From an uncultured Actinomyces sp. (GTDB lineage Bacteria; Actinomycetota; Actinomycetes; Actinomycetales; Actinomycetaceae), in NCBI GenBank assembly GCA_900541895.1, contig UWSI01000010.1, positions 1 to 60,865 on the forward strand: a stretch of 60,865 nt of DNA, read 5' to 3'. Under the pieces are notes generated by a model, which was given only the letters and a program-made list of their open reading frames with translations, was not told the DNA's origin and made no database searches. The position numbers and the translations under genes are program-made. Positions 7,188 to 15,537 of this stretch are shown here, in pieces (position 1 is the stretch's first letter; the number at the start of each line of letters is the position of its first letter).

Positions 7188-8693
7188 TCAGATGTGGGCA
7201 ACTGGTGGCTGGGCAAGCAGATCGTCAGTGCGGTGCTGGCCTTCGCAGTCGGTCCACGTCAGGGAAGCAATAGACCCGGTCTCAGAGGGGGTAGCGGGAT
7301 TGAAAGTCAACTGTGCGCTGGCATCCTGAGCTTCCCAAGTGAGCGCGAGTACGTCGCCATCTCTCTGGTAAGAAAACTCGCCGTCAAAAGCCGGAAGAGT
7401 ATTGCGGAATGCGCACAGTGCATTGAGGGCCTGAACAATGGGACGTCGAAGGTTATCTTCGACCTCTTGTGCCGTGTAGTAGTGACGGTTGATGTCACGA
7501 CCAACGTTGGTGCGCTTAAGCAGTTCCATGTCATTTGCACCCGCGAGAGCGCCCACGTAGTAGACCTGGGGGATCCCGGGTAGGAAGAACTGAACTGCTC
7601 GCGTGGCGAGGTAGTGCTGGTCGTTGCATCCCAATGCGGAGTAGTACGTGGAGTTGACCTGGTAGAGATCCAGGTTCGAGGCCGCGGCACCGGTAGCTTC
7701 GCGCGATTCCCCGTGGGTGTTTGCGTGGATTGTTTCGACGAGGCGGTCGACGTCGGGATCTGGAACCAAACCCTTGAGTGAACGGTCCAGCTGGTCCGAA
7801 CCGATGTCGATGACGCCGATTCCATCGTGGGTGTCCAGTACGGTCACAGCATTGTTGGGTCGTACGTTGATCCAGTGCTCAAGAGCATCGACGCTGCCTG
7901 AGAAAATTGAGTGGAGCAAGAGAGGAGGAAGTGCGAAGTCATAGACGCGGTCGACCTTACTGGCGATGTCGATCTGCTTCTTGTAGTAGGAGTGCACCTC
8001 GATTAGAGTTTCTAGACCACGCTTTGCGCCCTCTTCTTTAATGCGCTCAATCAAGCGGAAGGTCTTAGGGATCATGAAGCAGGACGTGCGTGCTTCCTTA
8101 GCACCATACCCGACGGCATCAAGGCGGATTGACGAAACATGGCTTGCTCCCAGCTGGTCAAGGATCGACATCAGGTAATCCCAACCCTGCTTCGAATCGG
8201 TGTCGATATCAACCTGCTGTGGGGTGAAGGTCGTCCAGACCAGACGCGTCTTATCGCCCCAAGAATAGTGGGTGAGCGGAAGGCCTGGGCGAGGACGATA
8301 GATGCCAGCGAGTTCTTCTTCGGTTACACCTTCGGGGAAGACACTGGACAAGGTCAGGAACATCGGGGCGAAGGGGCTGTCTTCACCATTCTTCATGACA
8401 TCTTGGAACTGCTCAGATTCCCATGAAACGTGATTGACGATGGTGTCAACCATGATTTCGTGGGTCCTTGAGAGCTCGGCTACGTCATCCCAAGAACCAA
8501 GACGCGGATCAACCTTTGTGTGGTCAACTGGGTCAAAACCTGCATCTGCACCATCGAAGGGCGTGAAGAAGGGGAGGATGTGAACGCCTTCGTAGACTCC
8601 TGAAAAATGCTGGCGGAGCGTGGTGGTCAAGGCGGAAATAGTGCTGCCACCGAAACGATCGGCATAGGCGATGAGTTGAACCTTATTCTGCAA
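7188..8693 (-). CDS. scrP: Sucrose phosphorylase (GH13_18)
   Basis: The enzyme splits sucrose with phosphate into glucose 1-phosphate and fructose, saving one ATP. The 501-residue product is very close to the well-studied Bifidobacterium adolescentis enzyme: NKVQLIAYADR start, GVHILPFFTPFDGADAGFDP, the nucleophile region SSIRLDAVGYGAKEA (Asp), the acid/base LIEVHSYY (Glu), and NAVTVLDTHDGIGVIDIGSDQL. The first codon is TTG at 8691-8693, preceded by GGGGAG; this matches where homologues start (MKNKVQL). The upstream open frame to 8798 encodes 35 residues without family similarity. First gene of a two-gene operon with the permease. No LacI-type operator was convincing in the 290-base upstream region. 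Confidence 0.95.
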   Translation of the reverse strand: MQNKVQLIAYADRFGGSTISALTTTLRQHFSGVYEGVHILPFFTPFDGADAGFDPVDHTKVDPRLGSWDDVAELSRTHEIMVDTIVNHVSWESEQFQDVMKNGEDSPFAPMFLTLSSVFPEGVTEEELAGIYRPRPGLPLTHYSWGDKTRLVWTTFTPQQVDIDTDSKQGWDYLMSILDQLGASHVSSIRLDAVGYGAKEARTSCFMIPKTFRLIERIKEEGAKRGLETLIEVHSYYKKQIDIASKVDRVYDFALPPLLLHSIFSGSVDALEHWINVRPNNAVTVLDTHDGIGVIDIGSDQLDRSLKGLVPDPDVDRLVETIHANTHGESREATGAAASNLDLYQVNSTYYSALGCNDQHYLATRAVQFFLPGIPQVYYVGALAGANDMELLKRTNVGRDINRHYYTAQEVEDNLRRPIVQALNALCAFRNTLPAFDGEFSYQRDGDVLALTWEAQDASAQLTFNPATPSETGSIASLTWTDCEGQHRTDDLLAQPPVAHI

Positions 8694-8944
8694 TGGTCTC
8701 CCCAATCGAGGTGCGAGATTTCGCAAATTGGATATGAGCAAATTCAGGATAACGTGTGGAAAAATAAAATGTTCTGTCGGATGCAGATAATGAGTCAACC
8801 AAATAGGTGGGTAATTACTGAGAAAAGTCTGGATGAGGAGGATGCTAGGGGAGTAAGGGTCTTCCCACCTGTGGTTTTCTTAGTTTTGTTGCCTTGGTTG
8901 CTTCTATGTCGCATGGGACTAAAGGCGCTTAAGGGTAAAAGAAA
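8694..8944. other. Intergenic region upstream of sucrose operon
   Basis: No gene is seen. On the minus strand TATCCT (in ACACGTTATCCTGAA) is a possible -10 element for the sucrose operon. Closer to the start codon, GCGAGATTTCGC has arms GCGA/TCGC and may be an operator. Both are weak. Confidence 0.3.
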
Positions 8945-8973
8945 AGGCCGAACTCGCAAAGCGAGCTCGGCCT
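8940..8973 (-). terminator. Terminator after rpmB
   Basis: Thirteen-base arms (8945-8957 with 8961-8973, one mismatch) form a hairpin with an AAA loop. On the minus strand it is followed by TTTTC. It lies 13 bases after the rpmB stop. Confidence 0.85.
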
Positions 8974-8986
8974 ATCTATGTCTGAA

Positions 8987-9178
8987 TCAGGCAGCGCGAA
9001 CGACTCGATCAGACTTCAGGCACTTGGTGCACACGTTCAGGCGCTTGGGCGTCCCATCGACCAGGGCGCGAACGCGCTGAATGTTCGGATTCCACCGGCG
9101 GTTGGTACGAACGTGCGAGTGCGACACGCTCTTGCCGAAGCCGGGTCCCTTACCGCACACGTCACAAACGGCAGCCAC
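8987..9178 (-). CDS. rpmB: 50S ribosomal protein L28, zinc-ribbon form
   Basis: A 63-residue L28 with two CXXC pairs (Cys5/Cys8 and Cys50/Cys53), the zinc-binding form of this protein. The core GPGFGKSVSHSHVRTNRRWN is diagnostic. In many Actinobacteria zinc-free paralogues are made under zinc limitation from Zur-controlled genes; this is the zinc-requiring version. It is a single gene between a strong terminator and a divergent DAK2-domain gene; GAGGAGA precedes the ATG. An inverted repeat CTTGATC-N5-GATCAAG (9216-9234) lies in its upstream region. Confidence 0.97.
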   Translation of the reverse strand: MAAVCDVCGKGPGFGKSVSHSHVRTNRRWNPNIQRVRALVDGTPKRLNVCTKCLKSDRVVRAA

Positions 9179-9330
9179 GATGTTCTCCTCGGTTTTTTCT
9201 TACACGATTGGTTGTCTTGATCATGACGATCAAGAGGCCATTGGTGACAGCTCACCGCAGGCAACTATGACACCTTAACTGATTTCGTCCCAAATAACCA
9301 AGTCCACAGAGGGAAATATGCGTGTCAGGT

Positions 9331-9344
9331 GGCACACATGTGCC
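9331..9344. promoter_or_regulatory. Inverted repeat GGCACA-CA-TGTGCC
   Basis: Perfect six-base arms two bases apart, 75 bases ahead of the DAK2-domain gene in the rpmB/DAK2 divergent region. A possible protein-binding site; the regulator is unknown. Confidence 0.3.
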
Positions 9345-9418
9345 TGAAGGCGGAACAATGTTGAAGGTATCCCACATCGCAGCACCGTCAGGTTAAGACA
9401 TCGTTATAAGGACAACTT

Positions 9419-11026
9419 GTGGCACTAGATTCTGGAGTTTTGGCGCGTAGCTTCCAGATAGCGGCTGATGAAATGACAAAGCTCGCCCCTTTTATCGATG
9501 ACCTCGACGGAGTAGGTGGGGGGGACTGTGATACCGGAACAAACGCGCGTGTCACCTTTCAAACTCTCGCTCACGGGTGTGCGCAGCTTTCCGACAGTGA
9601 TCCGCTTTCTGTTGGCCTTGATTGTGCGATTCAGTCGGGAATCCGCGGAGCGCTGGGACACTGCGGCGTGCTTCTCGTGTCGATTTTTTCCTCTTGGCAT
9701 TCAGCGCTTGATGATGCCTCCATCAGTCCGGTTGTCCTTCGCCGCATGCTCTTGGCGACCCCTTCCGCTCTGAAGGCTGCGCATGCCCAGGGGAGTGCCA
9801 CGGATGCAATGCTGCGCGAGGCTTGTTCAGAACTTGAAGGACTTGGCGATACGCTCCCCGAGGTTCCCCAAGAACTCTCCGCATTCTGCGCTGCCGCGCA
9901 ATTCGGCCTCGTCGAGGCCACGGGATCTTCCACTGCCGCCATCGACGCCGGTGCAGCGGTCGTTGCGCTTATGTTCAGCGCTCTCGATGCTGCCTGCCGC
10001 GATGATCTGGGGATGCTTGAATCTCTTGCTGCAATGCTCGCGGAATTAGCGGGGCATGGAAGCAATCGGGTCCGTCCACATGCGCCGACGCCTGATCGCG
10101 CATTCACAGTCGATGTCATTCTTCAAGGAACCCTTGATGATGTCGAAGCTCAGCGTCGCCAGCTTGACGCCCTGGGAGCGCGTTATTCTTGGGCCGGGCA
10201 TGCCGATCTTTTTGGATTGGGCGAGTGGCGCTTCCACATCGATACTGCCGCTCCTTTATCTGTCCATCCCAAACGCGGCCGGACACTCCGCTTCCACGTC
10301 GCTGATGCACGCCCCGATGAAACAATCGGAATCGATACCCTTGCTGATGGAGTGACACACCGAGGTATCAGGCTCTTGGAACGCCAGCCCATTCGCAGGG
10401 TGGAACGTGCCGCAGTCGTTGTCTGCACGCGGGTTGCGGGAATGGTTGAAGATCTTGCCCTCAGCGGTGCCCAAGTTTTCCTTGATCCTCAGCTTGAAGA
10501 TCTCGAGGCTCTTGTTTTTCCTGCGCGCTGTGCGTCGACTCGGGTGGAACTCATTGTTCCCAGTGATAGGGAGTGCCTTGCCCTTGCTAAAAGGATTAGT
10601 GCCTCTTATGTGCGAATGGGGGAGGAAGAGCTCGATATTTCCGTTGCGCCCTCAACGAATGAATTAGAAGCACTGGCAATCAGCCGGACCTGTGCGCCAC
10701 TCTTTGTGCCTCAACCCGGGGGACGCACTGTTGCCACTAAACTCCGTGCGCTTATCAAAGAAAACGCCCACAGCTCGCTTCTTGCTCAACACACGACGGA
10801 GATTGATGCAGAGTGGCAGGTTGAGGACGTTTCTCGTGCCCTTCAAGATCTCGCATCCTACGCGCCGACACGCTGGGTGTTACTTGCTGGAAATGAAGAT
10901 GCGGCAACCTTGATCGCGGTTCTGCGTCAGCTTCTCGACAGTCTCACCCCTGAATCAACCAGCGTGGATCTTGAAGTCATTGATGCCGCTCCTCAAACCA
11001 GTTCTCTTCTGCAGGCGCTCGCGTGA
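9419..11026 (+). CDS. DAK2-domain protein (FakA/YloV-like kinase)
   Basis: A 535-residue protein with an N-terminal DAK2 kinase domain (about 8-200) and a C-terminal part like the YloV/FakA family, which phosphorylates protein-bound fatty acids for phospholipid synthesis. The metal and nucleotide motif DCDTGTN is present near residue 38 (DGDTGTN in relatives; the Gly-to-Cys change is unusual). A second glycine-rich helix GIRGALGHCGVLL corresponds to the family pattern. It starts with GTG behind AAGGA and overlaps recG by four bases; DAK2-recG is a widespread gene pair. No FakB-like partner is present in the window. Fatty acid kinase activity is inference from the family. Confidence 0.8.
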   Translation: MALDSGVLARSFQIAADEMTKLAPFIDDLDGVGGGDCDTGTNARVTFQTLAHGCAQLSDSDPLSVGLDCAIQSGIRGALGHCGVLLVSIFSSWHSALDDASISPVVLRRMLLATPSALKAAHAQGSATDAMLREACSELEGLGDTLPEVPQELSAFCAAAQFGLVEATGSSTAAIDAGAAVVALMFSALDAACRDDLGMLESLAAMLAELAGHGSNRVRPHAPTPDRAFTVDVILQGTLDDVEAQRRQLDALGARYSWAGHADLFGLGEWRFHIDTAAPLSVHPKRGRTLRFHVADARPDETIGIDTLADGVTHRGIRLLERQPIRRVERAAVVVCTRVAGMVEDLALSGAQVFLDPQLEDLEALVFPARCASTRVELIVPSDRECLALAKRISASYVRMGEEELDISVAPSTNELEALAISRTCAPLFVPQPGGRTVATKLRALIKENAHSSLLAQHTTEIDAEWQVEDVSRALQDLASYAPTRWVLLAGNEDAATLIAVLRQLLDSLTPESTSVDLEVIDAAPQTSSLLQALA

Positions 11027-13179
11027 ATCCACTTGATACCCCTCTGAGCCTTCGACTTCCTGCCAAACTGGCAAAGAAGCTCGAAAAAGCGGGCATCCTC
11101 ACTATTGGCGACCTGCTCTATGATGCACCTCGTCGCTACTACCATTGGGGCGCCCTCACACCCATGCATGTCCTGCGTCCGGGAGAAGATGTCACTATTT
11201 TGGCCGAAGTAGTCAGTGCTCGGCTGATCCCTAATCGTTCGCGCGCAGGGGTTCGATTCGAAGTTCGCCTCACCGATGGCTCCTCGGAAATGACCGCGAC
11301 TTTCTTTGCCAGTAGTCCCTATAAGCTCAGCGTGCACGAACGCCTTCTTCAACCGGGAGAGAGTTTTCTTTTTGCTGGAAAAGTCGGGGAATATCGAGGG
11401 AATTTGCAATTGGTGCATCCCGAGTTTGAAGGCGTTGATGATGAACAGGCAGCCCCCGATATTGAAAAACGCTCGAACCGCCCCATTCCCATTTATTCCA
11501 CACGCGGTGGTGTCACCTCGTGGGTGATTGCACGTGCAATCGCCGTTGTGTTGGATTCTTTGGACCTGGACGCTCTTCCAGATCCTGTTCCTGAGCAGAT
11601 CCGATCGCGTTTCGACATCGAAGCGCTGGGAAATGCCCTACGGCTTCTTCACCAGGGCAGTACGGATCAGGATGTTGCACGTGCAAGACGTAGCATGCGC
11701 TGGAGAGAAGCTTTTGTCTTGCAAGCGTTCTTGGCAAAACGTCGACTGGGAAATAATGCGTTGCGTGCGCAAAGCTGCCCAGAAAATCCTTTGGAACTTC
11801 AAGCCTTCCTTGATGCACTTCCCTTTACTCTGACGCAGTCGCAGCGCAGTGCCATCAGTGCCATCAGTGCTGATATTGCCTCGTCGCATCCCATGCAGCG
11901 CCTTCTCGAAGGGGATGTGGGATCAGGAAAAACTGTGGTTGCGTGCGCCGCCTTGATACAGGTGATTGCCGCTGGCCATCAAGGTGCGCTACTTGCTCCC
12001 ACCGAAGTCTTGGCGCGGCAACATGCAGATTCAATTCGAGCGTTGCTTCAGCCCCTTGAATCTGCGGGTTTCCCAGTGGATCTGCGTCTGCTCACTTCCT
12101 CGACACCGGCCCCAGCTAGGCGTGAAATCGAGCGTCTATTGGCCTCGGGAATGCCGGTGATCGTGATCGGGACGCATGCCTTGCTCTACGCGCGCAATCT
12201 CTTTGCCGACCTCGCTTTGGTTGTGATCGACGAGCAGCATCGTTTTGGCGTCCAACAGCGAGACGCTCTTCGTGAAAGCCGCGATGACGGCTTGCTTGTC
12301 CATCAGTTGGTGATGACTGCTACTCCAATCCCTCGAAGCGTCGCAATGACGATTTTTGGAGATTTGGATGTCACGGTGATGAAAGGCTTGCCCTCGGGCA
12401 GAAAACCGGTGACAACTTTCGTTGTTGATGCGGGAAATGCCGTGTGGATGGAACGCATGTGGCAACGGGCACGCGAAGAAATTGACGGCGGCGGGCGCGT
12501 TTATGTCGTCTGTCCGCGGATCGATGAAGACGATCATCCCGATGTGTTGCTTGAAGATAGCGCCGCCCCTCTTGCATCGGTGACAGCAACAATCGAGATG
12601 CTCGCTGGGGTTCCTTCGCTATCGGGCGTGAGAGCAGTGAGCGTGACCGGCAGAGATAGCAGTGAAGAAAAAAGCGCCACGATGAAGGCTTTCTCCAGCG
12701 GGCAGGCTCCAATTCTTGTTGCGACAACTGTCATTGAAGTTGGCGTCGATGTCCCCGAGGCGACCATGATGATCATCTTGGATGCACAGCAATTTGGGCT
12801 TTCGCAGCTCCATCAGCTGCGTGGTCGCGTGGGACGCTCCTCGAGGCAAAGCATCTGCATGGCCGTTCATCCTTCGTTCATCAGCGATACTTCGGCGCAA
12901 CGTTTGGAAGCCTTCGCTTCATCAACCGATGGTTTTGTTCTTGCCGAGGCCGATCTTGCCTTGCGTCGAGAAGGTGACGTATTAGGGTCGGCCCAGTCAG
13001 GAAAAACTTCGAGACTGTGCTTCCTGAGCGTCGTCCGTGATGGTGCGATCATTGAAGAGGCTCGAGAAAGCGCGGGCGAACTCATCGCGGCAGATCCTTC
13101 TTTGGCCTCGTATCCGGAATTAGCGGCAAGTCTCAATGACGCTTCCAGCGAAGAGCTGGTGTGGATGGAACGCAGCTAA
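11023..13179 (+). CDS. recG: ATP-dependent DNA helicase RecG
   Basis: RecG remodels stalled replication forks and branched recombination intermediates. The 718-residue product has the N-terminal wedge/OB domain (about 55-150, GEDVTILAEVVSARLIPNRS) and a superfamily 2 helicase core: LLEGDVGSGKTVVA (Walker A), APTEVLARQHA, VIDEQHRFGVQQR (DEQH box), MTATPIPRSVAMTIFGDLDV and QLRGRVGRSSRQS (motif VI). GTG start overlapping the DAK2 gene by four bases. Size is close to the usual 690-740 residues. Confidence 0.96.
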   Translation: MNPLDTPLSLRLPAKLAKKLEKAGILTIGDLLYDAPRRYYHWGALTPMHVLRPGEDVTILAEVVSARLIPNRSRAGVRFEVRLTDGSSEMTATFFASSPYKLSVHERLLQPGESFLFAGKVGEYRGNLQLVHPEFEGVDDEQAAPDIEKRSNRPIPIYSTRGGVTSWVIARAIAVVLDSLDLDALPDPVPEQIRSRFDIEALGNALRLLHQGSTDQDVARARRSMRWREAFVLQAFLAKRRLGNNALRAQSCPENPLELQAFLDALPFTLTQSQRSAISAISADIASSHPMQRLLEGDVGSGKTVVACAALIQVIAAGHQGALLAPTEVLARQHADSIRALLQPLESAGFPVDLRLLTSSTPAPARREIERLLASGMPVIVIGTHALLYARNLFADLALVVIDEQHRFGVQQRDALRESRDDGLLVHQLVMTATPIPRSVAMTIFGDLDVTVMKGLPSGRKPVTTFVVDAGNAVWMERMWQRAREEIDGGGRVYVVCPRIDEDDHPDVLLEDSAAPLASVTATIEMLAGVPSLSGVRAVSVTGRDSSEEKSATMKAFSSGQAPILVATTVIEVGVDVPEATMMIILDAQQFGLSQLHQLRGRVGRSSRQSICMAVHPSFISDTSAQRLEAFASSTDGFVLAEADLALRREGDVLGSAQSGKTSRLCFLSVVRDGAIIEEARESAGELIAADPSLASYPELAASLNDASSEELVWMERS

Positions 13180-13181
13180 CG

Positions 13182-13187
13182 TAGTCT
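13182..13187 (+). promoter_or_regulatory. Probable leaderless promoter of rsmD
   Basis: TAGTCT lies exactly six bases before the rsmD ATG, and no ribosome site precedes that ATG. This suggests a start of transcription at the A of the ATG, separate from recG. Confidence 0.5.
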
Positions 13188-13193
13188 TAAAGC

Positions 13194-13766
13194 ATGACAC
13201 GAATTATTGCCGGCACTTTGAAAGGTCGGACCCTACATGTGCCGCCTTCGGGGACACGCCCAACGTCTGAGCGCGTCCGTGAGGCAATGTTTTCGCGCCT
13301 TGAACACCTGGACGTTATCGAAGGAGCTCGCGTTCTTGATCTGTATGCGGGAAGTGGAGCTCTGGGTTTTGAGGCGCTTTCGCGCGGCGCAGATCAATTA
13401 ACCCTGGTTGATTCCTCGCAGGGTGCGCTGCGAACTCTGAAAAAGAATGCCGCCTTAGTTGCTCCGGGCAGCATAGTTATTGGTGCGGATGCGCTCGCGG
13501 CAGTTTCTGGACGGCTGAGCGGCCAATACGACCTAGTTTTTATTGATCCTCCCTATGAGTGTGAGAGCGCAACTATCACCGAGATCCTTACAGCGTTGCG
13601 CGCACATTTAAGTCCGGATGCCTCGGTTGTCGTTGAGCGATCGACTCGCTCGACAGCTATCGAGCTCCCTGAAGGACTTATCTGTGAGGACCAGCGAGAT
13701 TGGGGGGAGACTCGCGTTCTTTTTCTTGCGCCCCCACTTCCACAAACCGATGAGGAGAGCGAATGA
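13194..13766 (+). CDS. rsmD: 16S rRNA (guanine-966 N2) methyltransferase
   Basis: A 190-residue RsmD that methylates G966 of 16S rRNA in the assembled 30S subunit. It shows the RsmD start MTRIIAGTLKGRTL, the PTSERVREAMFSRL segment, the AdoMet loop VLDLYAGSGALGFEALSRGA and the catalytic VFIDPPYE motif. The ATG lies 14 bases after recG and has no Shine-Dalgarno sequence, but a TANNNT box sits six bases upstream. Its stop overlaps coaD by four bases (ATGA), the usual rsmD-coaD pair. Confidence 0.95.
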   Translation: MTRIIAGTLKGRTLHVPPSGTRPTSERVREAMFSRLEHLDVIEGARVLDLYAGSGALGFEALSRGADQLTLVDSSQGALRTLKKNAALVAPGSIVIGADALAAVSGRLSGQYDLVFIDPPYECESATITEILTALRAHLSPDASVVVERSTRSTAIELPEGLICEDQRDWGETRVLFLAPPLPQTDEESE

Positions 13767-14272
13767 AAGCCGTCATTCCGGGAAGCTTTGATCCACTCAC
13801 CGTCGGGCATCTGGACTTTATTACTCGGGCGTCACGTCTTGTCGACCACCTGATCGTTGCAGTTGGAGTGAACTCAGCCAAGGCCTCGGCCAGCGATATC
13901 CAATGCCGTGTGGAAAGCACCCGCGCGGGGCTTGCTCACCTGGCGAAGGTAGAAGTCCTGCCCATGAACACGCTTTTGGTTGATTTTTGTCGCACACATG
14001 ATGTGGATCTTGTGATCAAAGGGGTGCGCGGAAACGGTGACGTGGAGTCAGAGATGGCTCAGGCCGTGACAAATCGAGAGATCGGGGGAGTGGAAACACT
14101 GTGGATCCCCACCGATCCCGCACTGGGACATGTGTCCTCATCCCTTGTTCGCGAACTTTTTGCGTGGGGAATGGATGTCTCTCGGTATGTTCCGGCCCCA
14201 GTTTTGGCCGTGTGGGGAGAAAATAGAGAAGCAGTGTACGCGCAGAACCCAATTGGAGGAGACAATGGCTGA
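13763..14272 (+). CDS. coaD: Phosphopantetheine adenylyltransferase
   Basis: CoaD transfers AMP from ATP to 4'-phosphopantetheine, the penultimate step of coenzyme A synthesis. The 169-residue product shows the nucleotidyltransferase motif PGSFDPLTVGHLDFI (with the TxGH catalytic element), the VIKGVRGNGDVESEMAQA segment and VSSSLVRELFAWG near the C terminus (ISSTLVRE in many relatives). GAGGAGAGCGA precedes the ATG, which overlaps rsmD. The 3' end overlaps the next gene by eight bases. Confidence 0.95.
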   Translation: MKAVIPGSFDPLTVGHLDFITRASRLVDHLIVAVGVNSAKASASDIQCRVESTRAGLAHLAKVEVLPMNTLLVDFCRTHDVDLVIKGVRGNGDVESEMAQAVTNREIGGVETLWIPTDPALGHVSSSLVRELFAWGMDVSRYVPAPVLAVWGENREAVYAQNPIGGDNG

Positions 14273-14981
14273 AAACCATGATGAGCACGCGGAATCCTCG
14301 CAGCAGTGGGAGGATCAGACCGTGTACGGTCCCTCGACTGTGATTGCGGCTTTGGACCGAATTGAAGACCTTCTTGAGGCTGCGCGCGCAGTTCCGCTCT
14401 CTGCTTCGGTAATGGTGAACCGAGCGGAGGTTCTCGATCTTCTCGATCAGGCTCGTGAAGCTCTTCCCGATGACCTCAAGGCTGCAGATGCGGTTGTTGC
14501 CGACGCGGACGCAGTGCTTGTGCGCGCCGACTCGGCTGCAGAGACGACTATTGCTGAGGCTAATGCTCGCGCTCGTTCGACCATCGACGAAGCCCGTGAA
14601 AAGGCCGATCAGTTGGTCGCCGAGGCCGAGGAACACGCCCAGAAGACCCGTGAAAAGGCCGAAGAAGATGCGAAGCGTGTGCGTGAACAGGCTGAGGCGG
14701 ATGCGGAGAACACCCTTGCCGACGCCAATGCACAGGCAGAGCGCCTTGTATCCGGAGAAAACATCAAGCAGATGGCTGAGGAGCGTGCACGCGAGATTGT
14801 TGGGCAAGCTCGTGCAGCTGAAAAGCAGATGCGTACCGGTGCCGATGAATACGCTGCCTCCTCACTTGCAGAACTATCTGCACTTCTTCAAGAACTTCAA
14901 CGCCGTACCGATGCCGGTCGGCGTGCCATTGCTGAACGCAATGGCCGCGATATTACGAACGTGACTTTAGAAAATGAGTGA
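14265..14981 (+). CDS. sepIVA: SepIVA-like coiled-coil septation protein
   Basis: A 238-residue protein made almost wholly of a long coiled coil (about 75-215, a run of Ala/Glu/Arg heptads such as EEHAQKTREKAEEDAKRVRE), preceded by a short conserved head with YGPSTVIAALDRIEDLLEAA and a RAEVLDLLDQAREALPDDL helix. The head and the position before DUF177 and rnc match mycobacterial SepIVA, a DivIVA-type protein of the septum. The ATG at 14265 follows GGAGGA; the upstream extension of the frame is coaD in another phase. A role in division or polar growth is inferred from this homology. The sequence could be mistaken for an ATP synthase b-subunit, but it lacks a membrane anchor. Confidence 0.8.
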   Translation: MAENHDEHAESSQQWEDQTVYGPSTVIAALDRIEDLLEAARAVPLSASVMVNRAEVLDLLDQAREALPDDLKAADAVVADADAVLVRADSAAETTIAEANARARSTIDEAREKADQLVAEAEEHAQKTREKAEEDAKRVREQAEADAENTLADANAQAERLVSGENIKQMAEERAREIVGQARAAEKQMRTGADEYAASSLAELSALLQELQRRTDAGRRAIAERNGRDITNVTLENE

Positions 14982-15537
14982 ACCTTTAGAGATTTCTCTT
15001 CGTGATCTTTCGCGCTCGCCTGGTTCAACGCGCGACTATCACCTGACTTGGCAGGTTCCTGACGACCTGGGAACCTCGGTTATGCGAGTGGTTCCAGGAA
15101 CCGAATTACCTATCGATGTGACTATTACTTCGGTTGATGACGGAGTTCTGGTTCGTGCGCATACCGATGTTGATATCGATGGAGAATGCGTGCGTTGTCT
15201 TGATGAACTGACGCGTCACTATTCGGTCGATGTTGATGAACTTTTCTTCGAGCCGAAGGCTGCGCAGCGTTTGCGTAACGAGCAGGATGAGGAAGCAGAG
15301 GATTTCCCGACGATCTCGGCGCGCGACACGATCGATCTTGAAGGAATTGTGCGTGACGGCATCGTGACGCTGATGGAAGACCGTCCTCTGTGTAAGCCTG
15401 ATTGTCAGGGGCTTTGCCCAGGATGCGGCGAAAAATGGGAAGACCTTCCCGAAGATCATGAGCATGTGGTGATCGATCCGCGTCTTGCGGGTCTGTCGGG
15501 TCTTCTTGATCAGCTCACCGCGCGGGATGAGAACTAA
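14974..15537 (+). CDS. yceD: DUF177 (YceD) family protein
   Basis: A 187-residue YceD/DUF177 protein. Family features are the CVRCLDELTRHYSVDVDELF segment and the C-terminal cysteine cluster CKPDCQGLCPGCG followed by DPRLAGLSGLL. The protein is implicated in rRNA maturation together with L32 in plants and bacteria, but the mechanism is not settled. Its ATG overlaps the SepIVA-like gene by eight bases, and its stop overlaps the rnc start (TAATG). The L32 gene rpmF, normally between these two, is absent. Confidence 0.9.
   Translation: MSEPLEISLRDLSRSPGSTRDYHLTWQVPDDLGTSVMRVVPGTELPIDVTITSVDDGVLVRAHTDVDIDGECVRCLDELTRHYSVDVDELFFEPKAAQRLRNEQDEEAEDFPTISARDTIDLEGIVRDGIVTLMEDRPLCKPDCQGLCPGCGEKWEDLPEDHEHVVIDPRLAGLSGLLDQLTARDEN

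Noticed and set aside
8693..8798. N-terminal extension of sucrose phosphorylase
   Set aside because: The 35 added residues have no similarity to the family, while TTG at 8691-8693 has a ribosome site and matches the known enzyme start.
8694..8944. LacI-type sucrose operator
   Set aside because: The GCGA-N4-TCGC arms are short and off-centre; no LacI gene is adjacent.
14130..14264. N-terminal extension of the SepIVA-like protein
   Set aside because: It is coaD read in another phase; ATG 14265 has GGAGGA upstream.
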